DNA from: Arenicola marina
Taxonomy: Eukaryota > Annelida > Polychaeta > Arenicolidae
DNA: 64,000 nucleotides
Reading direction: 5' to 3'
Assembly: GCA_964019135.1 (NCBI GenBank)
Contig: OZ025265.1
Coordinates: 26,883,143 to 26,947,142 of the forward strand
Part shown: one piece after another, positions 11,401 to 24,710 of the stretch
Layout of the letters: each line of letters opens with the position of its first letter
Numbering within the stretch: position 1 is the first letter of the stretch
Program-made: the position numbers and the translations under genes
The notes under the pieces: generated by a model
Told to the model about the DNA's origin: nothing
Databases searched by the model: none
What the model saw: the letters and a program-made list of their open reading frames with translations, nothing else

Positions 11401-14400
11401 GATCGCCGGAAGTTTCGGCTCAGTGTGTTTTGAGAGAGCAAGGGAGGCGCTCGTGTGAGAAGAGTGCGCGGCCGTTTCACTGCTTCAGATTTTCAAACCG
11501 CTCACACTCAGTCAAATATGGTCGTGTCTTCTTTTATATACGTCTGTTTGATTCCATGACACGTGTAATATGTATAGTGATGTAGAATTAAAGCGATTAT
11601 CCTATCTTCCCTCTTTTATAGCTATTTGAAAATTGTTATCCGCGTACAGGAAAACGAGCGATAATAGGAGAGAATATAGGCTCACACTGGGGTAGATCAG
11701 CTAATTTGTCAGACACTCAACAGATTACAAACAGACTGTCCAGTCACTGGTGAAATCAAAAATTGCATTACTTTGACATATGAAAACTAACCATGGGAGC
11801 ATCAATGGTAGGAACTTATACTTATTGCTTGTATAGTAGGAGGGGGAGGGGGGAAGGATCTAATTTTCTTCTGAAAAAGTCAAAAGAAAAAATGAATAAA
11901 CTTAATTTTAATCATTTCAGTATCTGTACAGCATTTTGCTATTTGTTAACTGTCAAAAAGTCAAAATGCTGCAGTCAACTGCTTTACCAATGATTTATAA
12001 TAGGATCATATTGGCAGTTATTAAACTGTTAATTAAACGCATAAACAAATTTGTTCTTACGCTTCAGTGGCATAACCATCCTTAAAATGAAGTGTGCAGA
12101 CTAAGTAGTATAACAGTCGCTAGAGGAGTCGGAGTCACTGTATATTAATCTAATAGACTGCTGTAACTTTCGGGTTATAAGTCTATCTCACCGGTGTATA
12201 AGTCGCATCCGCTGATTTGGAGAAGTATTTAGACTTTAGCCATATAGCTATAAGTCGCACTGCATCCTGTCTTAAAAATATCTATAGATTAATCAGGTCT
12301 TAAAAAATATCTATACTTATCGGGTTATTACAGTAAAAATAGATTTCTTTATTACTTGCTATAGTTGACTAAGCTATAGAATGTATTGATAAAGATATTT
12401 TATTGATAAAATGTCTGCAGAAATCATATTACCCCCTTAATGATTTGTTTCTGAGGTAAACATTTTGTATTTTTAAGATACTAATTTTCAAATTGAGAAT
12501 TATTTACCTGTATAAATAATTAATTAGTGTGACTATTGCTGTTTTGGTTATTACTATTAGCCAGACTCAATAACTGCAATACAACTTGTGGTTTAAAAAT
12601 AGATTTCCAAAATAAAAAAAATATTTTGTGGAAACCTAGAATCATCTAGAGCATCTATAGAGTCTGCTGCTTTCTTTAATTTATTTTCCTTTGGTATGTA
12701 GATATGTAAATATCCAATGTTACACTAGTATAATTACTTATTAAAGCATTATGCTGAGAACATTTTACCAGGTTTTATATTTCTAGATTATATGGCATAT
12801 TGTGTGTAGGTGTTTGCATTTGCATCTTTTAGCCACTTTATTCTTTGATTGTCTCACTTCCTGCAAAGTAATACAATATTTTCAAACTGCCAGTTTTGCA
12901 TCTGAGCTGTTACATATGGCCAAACCTAGTTTATCATTTGAGCACTCATTATCTAAGTACTACCACGCATTGACAATTTAATGGTGGATAATGAGACCTG
13001 TGTCCCTTATGTAACATAGTGCACAATTGTCTTTACATGGATTCCTTGGATGGATTGCACTCACAATGTATGGTTAGTTGTTAATATTATCATTAAGAAG
13101 AAATTATTAGCATGAGGGACACATTAGATAAGAGACAAACAAAAATCTGGTAGTATTAAGTGTGCCCTGTGCTACATTCATGCAGCACTTCATGAACATA
13201 TAATCCTTGTTTGAGAATGATTTCTCTATGCTATTTACCACCATGTCATATACTGTGGGTCTCGATCACCTCATTATGGTGTTATGTAAAGTATTTTTAA
13301 TTGTTTTTATGCATAACTTAGTAATTTGTTGATGGCAATGTTACTTTTTCTAATCCTGTGCACAATTGTGCTTTGACTAGCTAGAGGCAGTATACTTGGA
13401 ATATAGCATACATATTATGTAATGTTATTAAGCCAAACTTTCTGATGATCTGTATGTCAATCCTGCAGGCATCTTTGTCTATTATATCTCAAACATAGCA
13501 GACAGTTATGTGTCTGTGTATTTGATTAATATTGATAAAGTATCATATTCATGTTTATGATTTAACTTTGTATTTATTTTACAACAGGCCATATCTCTCA
13601 ATAAAGTATCCTGTTCACCTTACCTGCTTTGTTATTTTCTGATTTCTCACATACTTAGCAGTATTATAAAACGCTTTACAAATATTTGCCCAGATTAGTC
13701 CCGAGTATAAAAGGGTCATTATAATAATCTGCGCTCAAACATTATATCAGTCCTGGTTAACATAATTTGTATGGCCCCCGTTGTTTTACGCACGGACGTG
13801 GTGACTTCAACATGTGCAAGCGTAGCACGACTTGCTGTAGTGAACTGCGGCCAGAAGTGCCCGTGTGGGCCATAATAGGCATAATTGCACTAAAATCGAC
13901 TTTCGTGTCCGGTAAAGGCTCACCGAAGTGTATGTTTTAGTGTCCATATGCCATCAACAATGTAAATCTGCGCATAAATGTGCATGGAAATGCTGATCAG
14001 AATATATTCTAAGTTTTATGCATCGGGAGTCTAATCTGTACAAAATATGGCCTGTCGTGGCGATCTCGACTGGCATTTCAAGTGAGCAATACGGCTTTAT
14101 AGACTGGAGAGCTCTTCCGGAATTTGATACAGTAGTCTTGTATGATGTATTTCATGTTTTTGAAAAGCTGGGTTCGTCTTTATAAATTGCAAATATTTTC
14201 AATTGAAAAAAAAATGCCATGTTTGTTTACTTTTTCGCAGTATTTTTTGAGTCGAGTTTGACTGGAAATTACTTTTCGTAGAGGGTCAATCGAAAGCATT
14301 TAAAGAATCTATTTGGATAATCGGTCTTCTGTTAAGTATTCCCCAAAAGGATTTTTCAAATCTTGATACCTTAGTGGAAATATAAACAAGAAGTCAACAC

Positions 14401-14454
14401 CACCGAAAACCAAATTATCGAAGCGAGCACGTGTACGGCGAAAAAATGTAAACA
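11401..14454. other. AT-rich interior of the TA-flanked transposon
   Basis: No open frame longer than about 70 codons and no recognisable domain. A probable nested MITE lies at about 12158-12340. The sequence around 13592-13612 has an AATAAA signal (CTCAATAAAGTATCC), which could be a transcript end, but no coding exon precedes it. Confidence 0.5.
12158..12340. mobile_element. Possible short MITE nested in the transposon
   Basis: The left part has CTGTAACTTTCGGGTTATAAG-like sequence and the right part has CTTATCGGGTTATTACAGTA. These form imperfect TIRs around internal GTATAAGTCGCA and CTATAAGTCGCACTG motifs. The TATAAGTCGCA motif is common in animal hAT-type MITEs. No target duplication was verified. 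Confidence 0.35.
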
Positions 14455-14601
14455 CACGTGCGCATGCGTCGAATCTTCCAACCCCCCCCCCCCTGGGTCG
14501 CCATGATCCCAACTCGAACTTTGCTCCAAAAATGTCCTTTCAAAAAGTAATAACGACGACGGCGACCGCGATGTAAGGAAGGTCTTGATTGGTCAACAGG
14601 T

Positions 14602-14766
14602 TACGCGCGTAACCCAGTCACTTACGCGCGTCACTTACGCGCGTAACCCAGTCACTTACGCGCGTCACTTACGCGCGTAACCAAGTCACTTACGCGCGTA
14701 GGCCAGTAACTTACGCGCGTAACCCAGCCACTTAGGCGCGTAACCCAGTCAATTACGCGCGTAAGC
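14602..14766. repeat. Subterminal 21-bp array, right TIR
   Basis: About eight inverted copies of the left subterminal unit, again centred on TTACGCGCGTAA. Copy number and order differ from the left side, so the two arrays have turned over independently since insertion. Confidence 0.9.
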
Positions 14767-14831
14767 TGGCTATCACGCGTTCAATATTGAACGCGTTCAA
14801 AATTCCAATGTGACCCAAATGGCCCCTCATA

Positions 14832-15244
14832 GGGCTCGGCCGGGCCGCTGGGTCTGTGACTCACCAAGCGGTGGATGGCGCGGCTTTGAGCGTGCGCGCC
14901 GGCTTTGACAGCCAGTGCCGCCCAGCGTCAGGCCCCTGCGTCAGGCTCCCTCGCTACTTATTAAATGGATCCCGCATGCTGCACCGATTTGCGTTCTCCG
15001 GCCTGCTAGTGATGATCACCCGCCTACTACGGCTGTATACTGGGAATACTTGTTTCGCACTATGTCGCTTGTTCCCCGCTCGGATTCTTCGTTTCTGTTT
15101 CTGCCTGCGTTTTCCTGTTATTATGTTTACGTTTTCCTATGTATCTTTATTTCCTTGCGGTGGCGGCCCATGTGGTCCGTGGTCCGGCATTCCTTTGTCG
15201 GGGCTACGCAGTTACTTTTAGCACATAGCATCGTTCACTGGGCT
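14832..15244. other. GC-rich flank between transposon and satellite
   Basis: No gene recognised. Open frames of 120-200 codons begin here on the plus strand but run straight into the 105-bp satellite and show no domain. Sequence on the far side of the transposon (10800-10926) is similarly GC-rich and was continuous with this stretch before insertion. Confidence 0.4.
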
Positions 15245-18200
15245 TTATATGACGTCAGTGGTCGGGCATTGTCCTGCTCAGGCTACAAACTGATTTTCAT
15301 AGTCCAGCTCTTACACACAAGCAGTGCTTGTTCGGCTACATTGCTTACCTATGTTTGGCTATACGCCGACTATCCTCACCCCGCGTTTCGCCCCAATATC
15401 ATTAGCTGTGGCTATACATGTCGTCCGTGGTCGGGCATTGTCCTGCTCAGGCTACACACTGATTTTCATGGTCCAGCTCTTACCCCGCCTTTTCGCCCCA
15501 ATATACTTAGCTGTGGCTATACATGAAGTCAGTGGTCGGGCATTGCCCTGCTCAGGCTACACACTGATTTTCATGGTCCAGCTCTTACCCCGCCTTTTCG
15601 CCCCAATATAATTAGCTGTGGCTATACATGACGTCAGTGGTCGGGCATTGTCCTGCTCAGGCTACAAACTGATTTTCATGGTCCAGCTCTTACACACAAG
15701 CAGTGCTTGTTCGGCTACATTGCTTACCTATGTTTGGCTATACGCCGACTATCCTCACCCCGCGTTTCGCCCCAATATCATTAGCTGTGGCTATACATGA
15801 AGTCAGTGGTCGGGCATTGCCCTGCTCAGGCTACACACTGATTTTCATGGTCCAGCTCTTACCCCGCCTTTTCGCCCCAATATAATTAGCTGTGGCTATA
15901 CATGAAGTCAGTGGTCGGGCATTGCCCTGCTCAGGCTACACACTGATTTTCATGGTCCAGCTCTTACCCCGCCTTTTTGCCCCAATATAATTAGCTGTGG
16001 CTATACATGATGTCAGTGGTCGGGCATTGCCCTGCTCAGGCTACACACTGATTTTCCTGGTCCAGCTCTTACCCCGCCTTTTGGCCCCAATATAATTAGC
16101 TGTGGCTATACATGATGTCAGTGATCGGGCATTGTCCTGCTCAGGCTACACACTGATTTTCATGGTCCAGCTCTTACCCCGCCTTTTCGCCCCAATATAA
16201 TTAGCTGTGGCTATACATGATGTCAGTGGTCGGGCATTGTCCTGCTCAGGCTACACACTGATTTTCATGGTCCAGCTCTTACCCCACCTTTTCGCCCCAA
16301 TATAATTAGCTGTGGCTATACATGATGTCAGTGGTCGGGCATTGCCCTGCTCAGGCTACACACTGATTTTCATGGTCCAGCTCTTACCCCGCCTTTTCGT
16401 CCCAATATACTTAGCTGTGGCTATACATGATGTCAGTGGTCGGGCATTGCCCTGCTCAGGCTACACACTGATTTTCATGGTCCAGCTCTTACCCCGCCTT
16501 TTCGCCCCAATATCATTAGCTGTGGCTATACATGATGTCAGTGGTCGGGCATTGCCCTGCTCAGGCTATACACTGATTTTCATGGTCCAGCTCTTACCCC
16601 GCCTTTTCGCCCCAATATAATTAGCTGTGGCTATACATGAAGTCAGTGGTCGGGCATTGTCCTGCTCAGGCTACACACTGATTTTCATGGTCCAGCTCTT
16701 ACCCCGCCTTTTCGCCCCAATATAATTAGCTGTGGCTATACATGATTTCAGTGGTCGGGCATTGCCCTGCTCAGGCTACACACTGATTTTCATGGTCCAG
16801 CTCTTACCCCGCCTTTTCGCCCTAATATAATTAGCTGTGGCTATACATGAAGTCAGTGGTCGGGCATTGCCCTGCTCAGGCTACACACTGATTTTCATGG
16901 TCCAGCTCTTACCCCGCCTTTTCGCCCCAATATAATTAGCTGTGGCTATACATGATTTCAGTGGTCGGGCATTGCCCTGCTCAGGCTACACACTGATTTT
17001 CATGGTCCAGCTCTTACCCCGCCTTTTCGCCCTAATATAATTAGCTGTGGCTATACATGAAGTCAGTGGTCGGGCATTGCCCTGCTCAGGCTACACACTG
17101 ATTTTCATGGTCCAGCTCTTACCCCGCCTTTTCGCCCCAATATCATTAGCTGTGGCTATACATGATGTCAGTGGTCGGGCATTGTCCTGCTCAGGCTACA
17201 CACTGATTTTCATGGTCCAGCTCTTCTTACCCCGCCTTTTCGCCCTAATATAATTAGCTGTGGCTATACATGATGTCAGTGGTCGGGCATTGCCCTGCTC
17301 AGGCTATACACTGATTTTCATGGTCCAGCTCTTACCCCGCCTTTTCGCCCCAATATAATTAGCTGTGGCTATACATGAAGTCAGTGGTCGGGCATTGTCC
17401 TGCTCAGGCTACACACTGATTTTCATGGTCCAGCTCTTACCCCGCCTTTTCGCCCTAATATAATTAGCTGTGGCTATACATGATGTCAGTGGTCGGGCAT
17501 TGCCCTGCTCAGGCTACACACTGATTTTCATGGTCCAGCTCTTACCCCGCCTTTTCGCCCTAATATAATTAGCTGTGGCTATACATGATGTCAGTGGTCG
17601 GGCATTGCCCTGCTCAGGCTACACACTGATTTTCATGGTCCAGCTCTTACCCCGCCTTTTCGCCCCAATATAATTAGCTGTGGCTATACATGATTTCAGT
17701 GGTCGGGCATTGCCCTGCTCAGGCTACACACTGATTTTCATGGTCCAGCTCTTACCCCGCCTTTTCGCCCTAATATAATTAGCTGTGGCTATACATGAAG
17801 TCAGTGGTCGGGCATTGCCCTGCTCAGGCTACACACTGATTTTCATGGTCCAGCCTTACCCCGCCTTTTCGCCCCAATATAATTAGCTGTGGCTATACAT
17901 GATTTCAGTGGTCGGGCATTGCCCTGCTCAGGCTACACACTGATTTTCATGGTCCAGCTCTTACCCCGCCTTTTCGCCCTAATATAATTAGCTGTGGCTA
18001 TACATGAAGTCAGTGGTCGGGCATTGCCCTGCTCAGGCTACACACTGATTTTCATGGTCCAGCTCTTACCCCGCCTTTTCGCCCCAATATAATTAGCTGT
18101 GGCTATACATGATGTCAGTGGTCGGGCATTGCCCTGCTCAGGCTACACACTGATTTTCATGGTCCAGCTCTTACCCCGCCTTTTCGCCCCAATATAATTA

Positions 18201-19310
18201 GCTGTGGCTATACATGATGTCAGTGGTCGGGCATTGCCCTGCTCAGGTTACACACTGATTTTCATGGTCCAGCTCTTACCCCGCCTTTTCGCCCTAATAT
18301 AATTAGCTGTGGCTATACATGAAGTCAGTGGTCGGGCATTGCCCTGCTCAGGCTACACACTGATTTTCATGGTCCAGCTCTTACCCCGCCTTTTCGCCCC
18401 AATATAATTAGCTGTGGCTATACATGATGTCAGTGGTCGGGCATTGCCCTGCTCAGGCTACACACTGATTTTCATGGTCCAGCTCTTACCCCGCCTTTTC
18501 GCCCCAATATAATAAGCTGTGGCTATACATGATTTCAGTGGTCGGGCATTGCCCTGCTCAGGCTACACACTGATTTTTATGGTCCAGCTCTTACCCCGCC
18601 TTTTTGCCCCAATATAATTAGCTGTGGCTATACATGATTTCAGTGGTCGGGCATTGCCCTGCTCAGGCTACACACTGATTTTCATGGTCCAGCTCTTACC
18701 CCGCCTTTTCGCCCTAATATAATTAGCTGTGGCTATACATGAAGTCAGTGGTCGGGCATTGCCCTGCTCAGGCTACACACTGATTTTCATGGTCCAGCTC
18801 TTACCCCGCCTTTTCGCTCCAATATAATTAGCTGTGGCTATACATGATTTCAGTGGTCGGGCATTGCCCTGCTCAGGCTACACACTGATTTTCATGGTCC
18901 AGCTCTTACCCCGCCTTTTCGCCCTAATATAATTAGCTGTGGCTATACATGAAGTCAGTGGTCGGGCATTGCCCTGCTCAGGCTACACACTGATTTTCAT
19001 GGTCCAGCTCTTACCCCGCCTTTTCGCCCCAATATAATTAGCTGTGGCTATACATGATGTCAGTGGTCGGGCATTGTCCTGCTCAGGCTACACACTGATT
19101 TTCATGGTCCAGCTCTTACCCCGCCTTTTCGCTCTAATATAATTAGCTGTGGCTATACATGATTTCAGTGGTCGGGCATTGTCCTGCTCAGGCTACACAC
19201 TGATGTTCATGGTCCAGCTCTTACCCCGCCTTTTCGTCCCAATATAATTAGCTGTGGCTATACATGATGTCAGTGGTCGGGCATTGCCCTGCTCAGGCTA
19301 TACACTGATT
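15245..19310. repeat. 105-bp satellite array with dimeric higher-order structure
   Basis: About 36 units of 105 bp plus two early 170-bp variants (starting near 15250 and 15630) that carry an extra ~65-bp insert. Each unit contains GTGGTCGGGCATTGCCCTGC and TTAGCTGTGGCTATACATGA. A variant with GATTTCAG and CCCTAATA is repeatedly followed by one with GAAGTCAG and CCCCAATA (for example starting near 16744, 16954, 17691, 17898, 18632 and 18843). That gives 210-bp dimers. Since 105 is divisible by 3, frames persist across units, but stops recur and I call no gene. Two early units contain TGACGTCA, a CRE-type palindrome. Confidence 0.95.
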
Positions 19311-20525
19311 CTCCGCTTTTGGCTTTACGCCTCCCGTTGCCACTGGCCGAGTCGATGGAGCCCACTATATGTTTTTTCTCTATACTGTGTTCTTCCCTCA
19401 GTGAGTGCGCCCGACTCCTTTGTCAGTCGGCTGGCATGGTGTAGACCTGCGGTGCATACGCCTGATATGGCTGCGTTAGCTCTCCTACTGCCTCGGTGTT
19501 AGGGGGTATCGTGGGCGTTATGCAATTCCTCTACACAATGTTACGGGCTGCTTGGCTTTTTGTGCCACCTTGCCCCTTTTACGGAAATGCCTCGTTGCTT
19601 TCCGGGAGCCCTTTACACTTGGTTCCAGGGTCAAGGCTGTTACCGTTGTTTTTCCATTCCACAGCCGAGTGGGGGCGAGCAGACCTATACAGACCTACCG
19701 AGAGGGGACGAGCAGACCTATACAGACCTACCGAGAGAAAAGGAGGGAAACTGCTCTTGGAAGCCGTACATACAAGCATATCGCCAACGAAAACAATTGG
19801 TAAGCCATTCACATGACACGTATTTTCATGATGATAGATAATCTATCTAGATATGTACAGTTTACTAATATTTGACCTCATAACTGAATTATATCGATCA
19901 AGTTAATATAACAATAGCCGGGCCCCTCTTGATATTCCCCATGAATAATTAATTTTTGCGCGAAAACCTGGCTAGCAGGGGAAACATCCAAGTGGCGCTC
20001 GCACGCAGTTGCAGCGCGGGCGTTTATCATGGGTCTGCGCTTCGATCAGTATCTGATTATGATTACCCCATGTCTCATTCACATGCATTGAACTCAAACT
20101 GTACTGTAAATGTCCTAGTATGATTACCAGCAGAATCGCCCCGTTTGAATCGCGCGATAGTTACATTTGCGGCAATCAGGATTTCATCGTGTTCCCAAAA
20201 TCTTGTTTTCAATGGTAGGAAGATTTTCTCAGGCTTCTGGTTAAAAACATGCTCCTAAAGGCATGAAATATTTCATGATGTTCATGATGTTTGGGATGTT
20301 TAAGACTGGCAAGATATCTACTCGATAGCCATAAGACTAGTGATTTGGGAAGGGGTGCATTGTTACAGCGAATCCAGGCCCGGCGTCCAGGGATCCTGAC
20401 CACACACCCCTACCCCCGATCACCCATATATTTAGTGACGCCCCTCCCCTTCTCGCCCCGCGGTGTTAAAACATTGTTTTAACGGTCTCTCCCACCCCTC
20501 CGGTGGCAAGCGCTCAAGCAAGTTT
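19311..20525. other. Non-coding flank of the satellite
   Basis: No gene recognised. A 33-bp direct duplication with GAGCAGACCTATACAGACCT lies at 19677-19742. The stretch around 20380-20480 is C-rich with a GGGATCC motif of the type seen at short hAT-like ends elsewhere in the window, but no second end was found. Confidence 0.45.
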
Positions 20526-23450
20526 TTTGTAAATATTTTTTTTGTTTTGTTTTTGTTTTGTTATTCCACCATAACAAAGTCACACATCAAAAGAAAGCAT
20601 CATATCACATAAAAGGGTGCCACTTCGATAAAAACAGATGACATTTTTTCACTATCGCTGATGCACTGTTCTATCTTAAAGTAATACAAAATACTGTTCT
20701 GGACCCCCTGAAGATTAGGGATTTCATTAAGCCATTTACATCTATACACATATGTCTTCGTAATTAAACAAGTATGATTAATAAGTCGCTCATGCGATGA
20801 GGGTTCTAACCCTAATAAACAGGATTGACGCGTTGGAGTCAGAGATGTCAAGCATAGGTTATTTAACCAATCAAATAGCCTGAACCATAAAACTCTTTAC
20901 ATAAATACAATCAAAAAGTAAGTGCTGAATAGTTTCAGTCTCAGTCCCACAAAAAGGACATTTCTCTGAGTTTATTATATGACATTTATGCAAAAACTGA
21001 TTTGTGACCAATGCTAAATTCAATAACAGGAACTGAAAGCTTCCGTTTTTTTCTTCAACCGTACAGTGCAATGGTAATTAATAATATTGGCACCAATTAG
21101 CTTCCTCTATATCAATTTCTACATACTGACACCACCGTTCTTCGTCTTTTTTACTATAGCTTAAAGACTTGACCAGTAACTTTTAACTATAATTGCATAA
21201 ACGCGCCGTTCTTGTTATTAAATTCGCCCACTTGCCAGTTACGTTACCCAGTGTTTTACCTGATGTCATTATTTGGTGTTTCCAGTCTCGCGGTATGCAG
21301 CGCACAAAACTATAGAAATCAACAAAGTTACTATTTATTTGATATTTCTTTCCGAATTCTTCCCATCCTAACAGGACGCCATGTTCATCAACTATACCAT
21401 TAATAAAAACAATCCCCTTTGTGATCATTTCGTCTCTTTTGCTATTCAGATATGAAATTTTCATAAAAGAGAACTCATTTAGAGAAATGGCATCTAAGTC
21501 CCAACATAATATTTTATCACTACAAATAGTTTTACAAAACGATTGCTGCCACGCTCCATCATTTAGTACGAGTCTTCGTATCCAACTAATTTTGAGCGCG
21601 AACATCATAGAGTCTATGTGAGGGAGGCTAATGCCCCCAAAATCGACTGATTGTACCATTTTAGACATGGCAATTATAGGTTTCTTTTTATTCCACACGA
21701 ATTCCCGAATTAGACGATTAATTCTGTTTAGATAATATTTACCAGGTATAGGCAGAACAGACAAAACGTGTATTAGTTTAGGCAGAGCGATAACCTTTAC
21801 TACAGTAATTCTACCTCTTAAGGAAAAATTTCTCTTGCCATACATAACGACTACACCTTCAAATTAACATTAAACATCATACCGAGTAAAGTAAACTCCT
21901 CAGACCAGGTAAGATTTAGATCGGGACATAGGGTTTGGCGATCTTTAGCAATTCAAACAGGAACAAAATGGGAACACTTCCAGAACCCGTAACGCTTTTC
22001 TAATTGACTCTTTGCTTCCGTCTAGCAGCAAAAAAGTGTCATCTGCGTGTTGTCCTATTTTAAACTCTTGGTCCAAGATTCGTATACCCTTGATAGATTT
22101 GTCATTTAAACGTAGCCAGTGGTTCAATAGACAAAATAAATAAATACGGTGACAGTGGATCACCCTGTCTACAGCCGCGCCCCAATGGAAAAAACTGGGA
22201 GAAAACACCATTGTTTATAACACAACTGCAGGCTTCATTATAAAGAATTCTAATCCAATTAATGAAAAGATATACCGAAACCATACGTATCTAAAAGCTT
22301 ATGTATATAATTCCAGCTTAACGTATCAAACGCCTTTTCGAAATCTATAAGTAACAAAGTTCCCGTTTTCTCATTTTGAATCAGGTAATGCATAATATCA
22401 AAAACTAACCTCGTATTTTCTCCAATGTACCGGTCTTTCCTTTCTGGTCTGAAATGATAACATCCGGCAACACTTTCTTCATTATATACGCTAGGACCCC
22501 AGACAAATTTTTTATAATATGTATTCAACAGAGAAATCGGGCGGCAGTTTTTCATGAATTCTCTAGGCTTATCACCCTTTGGCAGGCAGGTTATTACGCC
22601 TTGCTTCTGTGTTATCGAGAGACCTTTTACTTTTAGCGCATGTTGGATGCTCTTTAACAAATACGGGCTTAATTCCTTCCAGAAAAACTGGTAAAATTCA
22701 ATTGAAACACCGTCACTACCAGGGGACTTGCTGTTTTTCATGTTCTTAACTACCATTCTGCCATTTCCCACATTTCAATTTCACCTTCACATGTCTCTCT
22801 CTGCTCTATACTAAGTTTCTTAATTTTTGAGTTCAGGAACGCCGTCATGTAGTACGTCGCGTCTGGGTGGTCATTATTCTTATACAAAGATTCGTAGTAC
22901 TTCCGTTGTTCGCAGAGTATTTTTTTCTGGTCCACCACTTCTTTCCCATCAACATTCAATCTATGTATAAGCTTACTTAAATAGTTGCTTTTCTCTAGAT
23001 TACAGAAATATTGACTTGGCTTTTTCCCTTGCTCGTAATACTGTGCTTTTGATCTAATAAAAACTCCTTTCATTCTCGGGATCCTAAGTTGCTCTAGTTC
23101 CGTCTTTAACTCGTCTAATCTGTTTTCAAGCTCTCCACTTTTTTCTTTAGACTCTTCTATCTTGTTTATACGTTGCTCGATTTTACGTTCCTGTGTCCTG
23201 GTAGCTTTACTCTTGTAACTGCTGTAACTTATAGATTTTCCCCTTATTTCTAGCATAAGCATCTCAAAAAACAATTGATCATCTATAGCCAGTGACGGTG
23301 CCCCCCCCCCCCCACCCCCGCTCCCCAGGATTGCTAGTGTACCTCTCCAAAACTCGCGCGATACAATCTTGAACAAGGTCCCGATATTCTGCATTCCTTA
23401 ATAAAGACGTATTCATTTTCCAAACACCTTGTAGCCCGATTTTATGTTTA
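20526..23450 (-). mobile_element. L1/Tx1-like LINE, 5'-truncated
   Basis: A minus-strand non-LTR retrotransposon. The 3' end at about 20526-20565 has an A-rich tail of the form AAAACAAAAACAAAAC. Upstream come the ORF2 C-terminus, a CCHC zinc knuckle, the thumb, the reverse transcriptase palm and the linker. At 23400-23450 a short piece resembles the last part of the endonuclease (GVWKMNTSLLRN in one frame). Most of the endonuclease and all of ORF1 are missing, as in ordinary 5'-truncated insertions. A poly-G run of about a dozen bases interrupts the linker near 23300. No target duplication was established. Confidence 0.9.
20600..23394 (-). pseudogene. LINE ORF2: reverse transcriptase relic
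   Basis: The parts in order are as follows. The linker (22780-23290) includes QYYEQGKKPSQYFCNLEKSN. The RT start has KSPGSDG near 22729. The palm motif A is LLIDFEKAFDT near 22345. The template-grip motif is GCRQGDPLSPYLF (about 22160-22205). The catalytic motif C reads HADD in place of the usual YADD or FADD (about 22040-22049). The thumb occupies 21183-21845. A CX2CX8HX4C knuckle lies near 20907-20960. The C-terminal tail with YVYRCKWLNEIPNL is at 20600-20851. At least five separate frames are needed to follow this order, so it is inactive. The zinc knuckle and tail favour the L1/Tx1 group. Confidence 0.9.
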
Positions 23451-24710
23451 CACTGTTAATAGCGGCGTGAATGTAAGTTTTTAGTGGACCCCCAGTTCCA
23501 AAATCTTGTCAAATAGAATATCGACTTTAAAAGTTAATTAGATTTTAGTTAATGGTACTTGTGTATCATCTATACCCTCCTCAGCACCATTATCAACATC
23601 CAACCGACATAAACCCCCTCCACTTATACACAATGTTTGTGAGGGGGTAAATCCCCCCCCCCCCTTTTACCTCCAGAATCCGCTCGGAAGCGGTATCTTT
23701 TTTTCAGATGACACCCTCTATTGTGGCGCCCCATGCTGACCCGCTCGGTTTATTACATTTCCCAGCAAACCGCTCTGTGGACGCAAATTTTAACGATCGC
23801 CCCAGCCCCCTGTGGCAAGTTCTGTCTTTTATTTCGTCACAAATATCCACTTTTTAGGGCCATCCTTTCAATTTTGTATTCGACATTTCCGCTCTCTCAA
23901 GCATCCAAGGACCATTCCACCCACTACACGCCCACCAGATTTGCATAATAGTCCCCACCCTCCCCCCGGCATAGGCCTTGCTTTTGCCGACGTATTCAAT
24001 CGGAGCATCCTGCTATCATCACTTTTACTTATCGCTCCACCCATTGGGGTATTACAATTAAATTATGAAATAACAGGTCTGAAACGTTAGATCTTCTCTA
24101 CCGAATTTTATCGCATTGCATTTTTATCTATTTCCATAAAAGCTGTAGAGTCGTTGGTTTACGCCGATCTAAGTTTCGAAGAAGTCTAAATCCCCCGATA
24201 TCGTATCATATCAGATGAATTCGCATGTATCTTAACATCAATTATAAAGGCAAATCGTTGAACAGGGTCTTTCCAGTAACTTCTTTTTTACCGCAAAGTC
24301 TTTACTTAAAGTCGGCAACACAAAATGTAACCAAAATCTGTTATATGAACATGTACGGTTTTGTTTGTCAACAGAAACTGGGCGTCAGTTGTAGATGCAT
24401 AAATGTAGATAAATTTCACCCCGCATACCTGGGGGGAGGGGAAGGGGTGGCTAACTACCTTACTAAAGCGATAGGGTAGGGGGGGGGGGGGGGGGCGGGG
24501 GCGCTTTTACTATAGAGCAGGGTGCGTTTTGCTACAACGTTTCTCAGAATTGTTTTCGAGATTCTTGAAAAACCGTCGCGTCCCTCGCCATATAGCAACG
24601 GGGTCTATCCATTGCCACCGTTTTCGTTTTCGCGCTGCATGCATAATTTTTGAGAGGGGCCTATAGAGTTCGCGGGGCGTTAGGTAATTGTATTGCCCCG
24701 ACGTCAAGGC
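23451..24710. other. Non-coding stretch
   Basis: No gene recognised. Poly-C or poly-G runs occur near 23657 and 24480-24497. The segment about 24606-24665 (CGCTGCATGCATAATTTTTGAGAG, partial) resembles 46135-46190, suggesting a dispersed repeat. Confidence 0.45.

Larger units (their letters stand above)
10929..14829. mobile_element. 3.9-kb DNA transposon with long TIRs and TA duplication
   Basis: Both ends start TGAGGGGCCATTTGGGTCAC and are flanked by TA (10927-10928 and 14830-14831). The near-identical terminal part covers about 290 bp. Weaker inverted similarity continues to about 11400 and back to about 14455. Just inside each end is a perfect 22-bp palindrome (10962-10983; 14775-14796), followed by a 21-bp tandem array. 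No transposase frame exists in the 3-kb AT-rich interior, so it is non-autonomous. TA duplication is shared by Tc1/mariner and some other superfamilies, so I do not assign one. Confidence 0.85.

Noticed and set aside
15245-19310. rDNA spacer subrepeats
   Set aside because: No rRNA sequence occurs anywhere in the window, so there is nothing to support it.
22454-22636. Plus-strand frame inside the LINE
   Set aside because: Shadow of the minus-strand reverse transcriptase.
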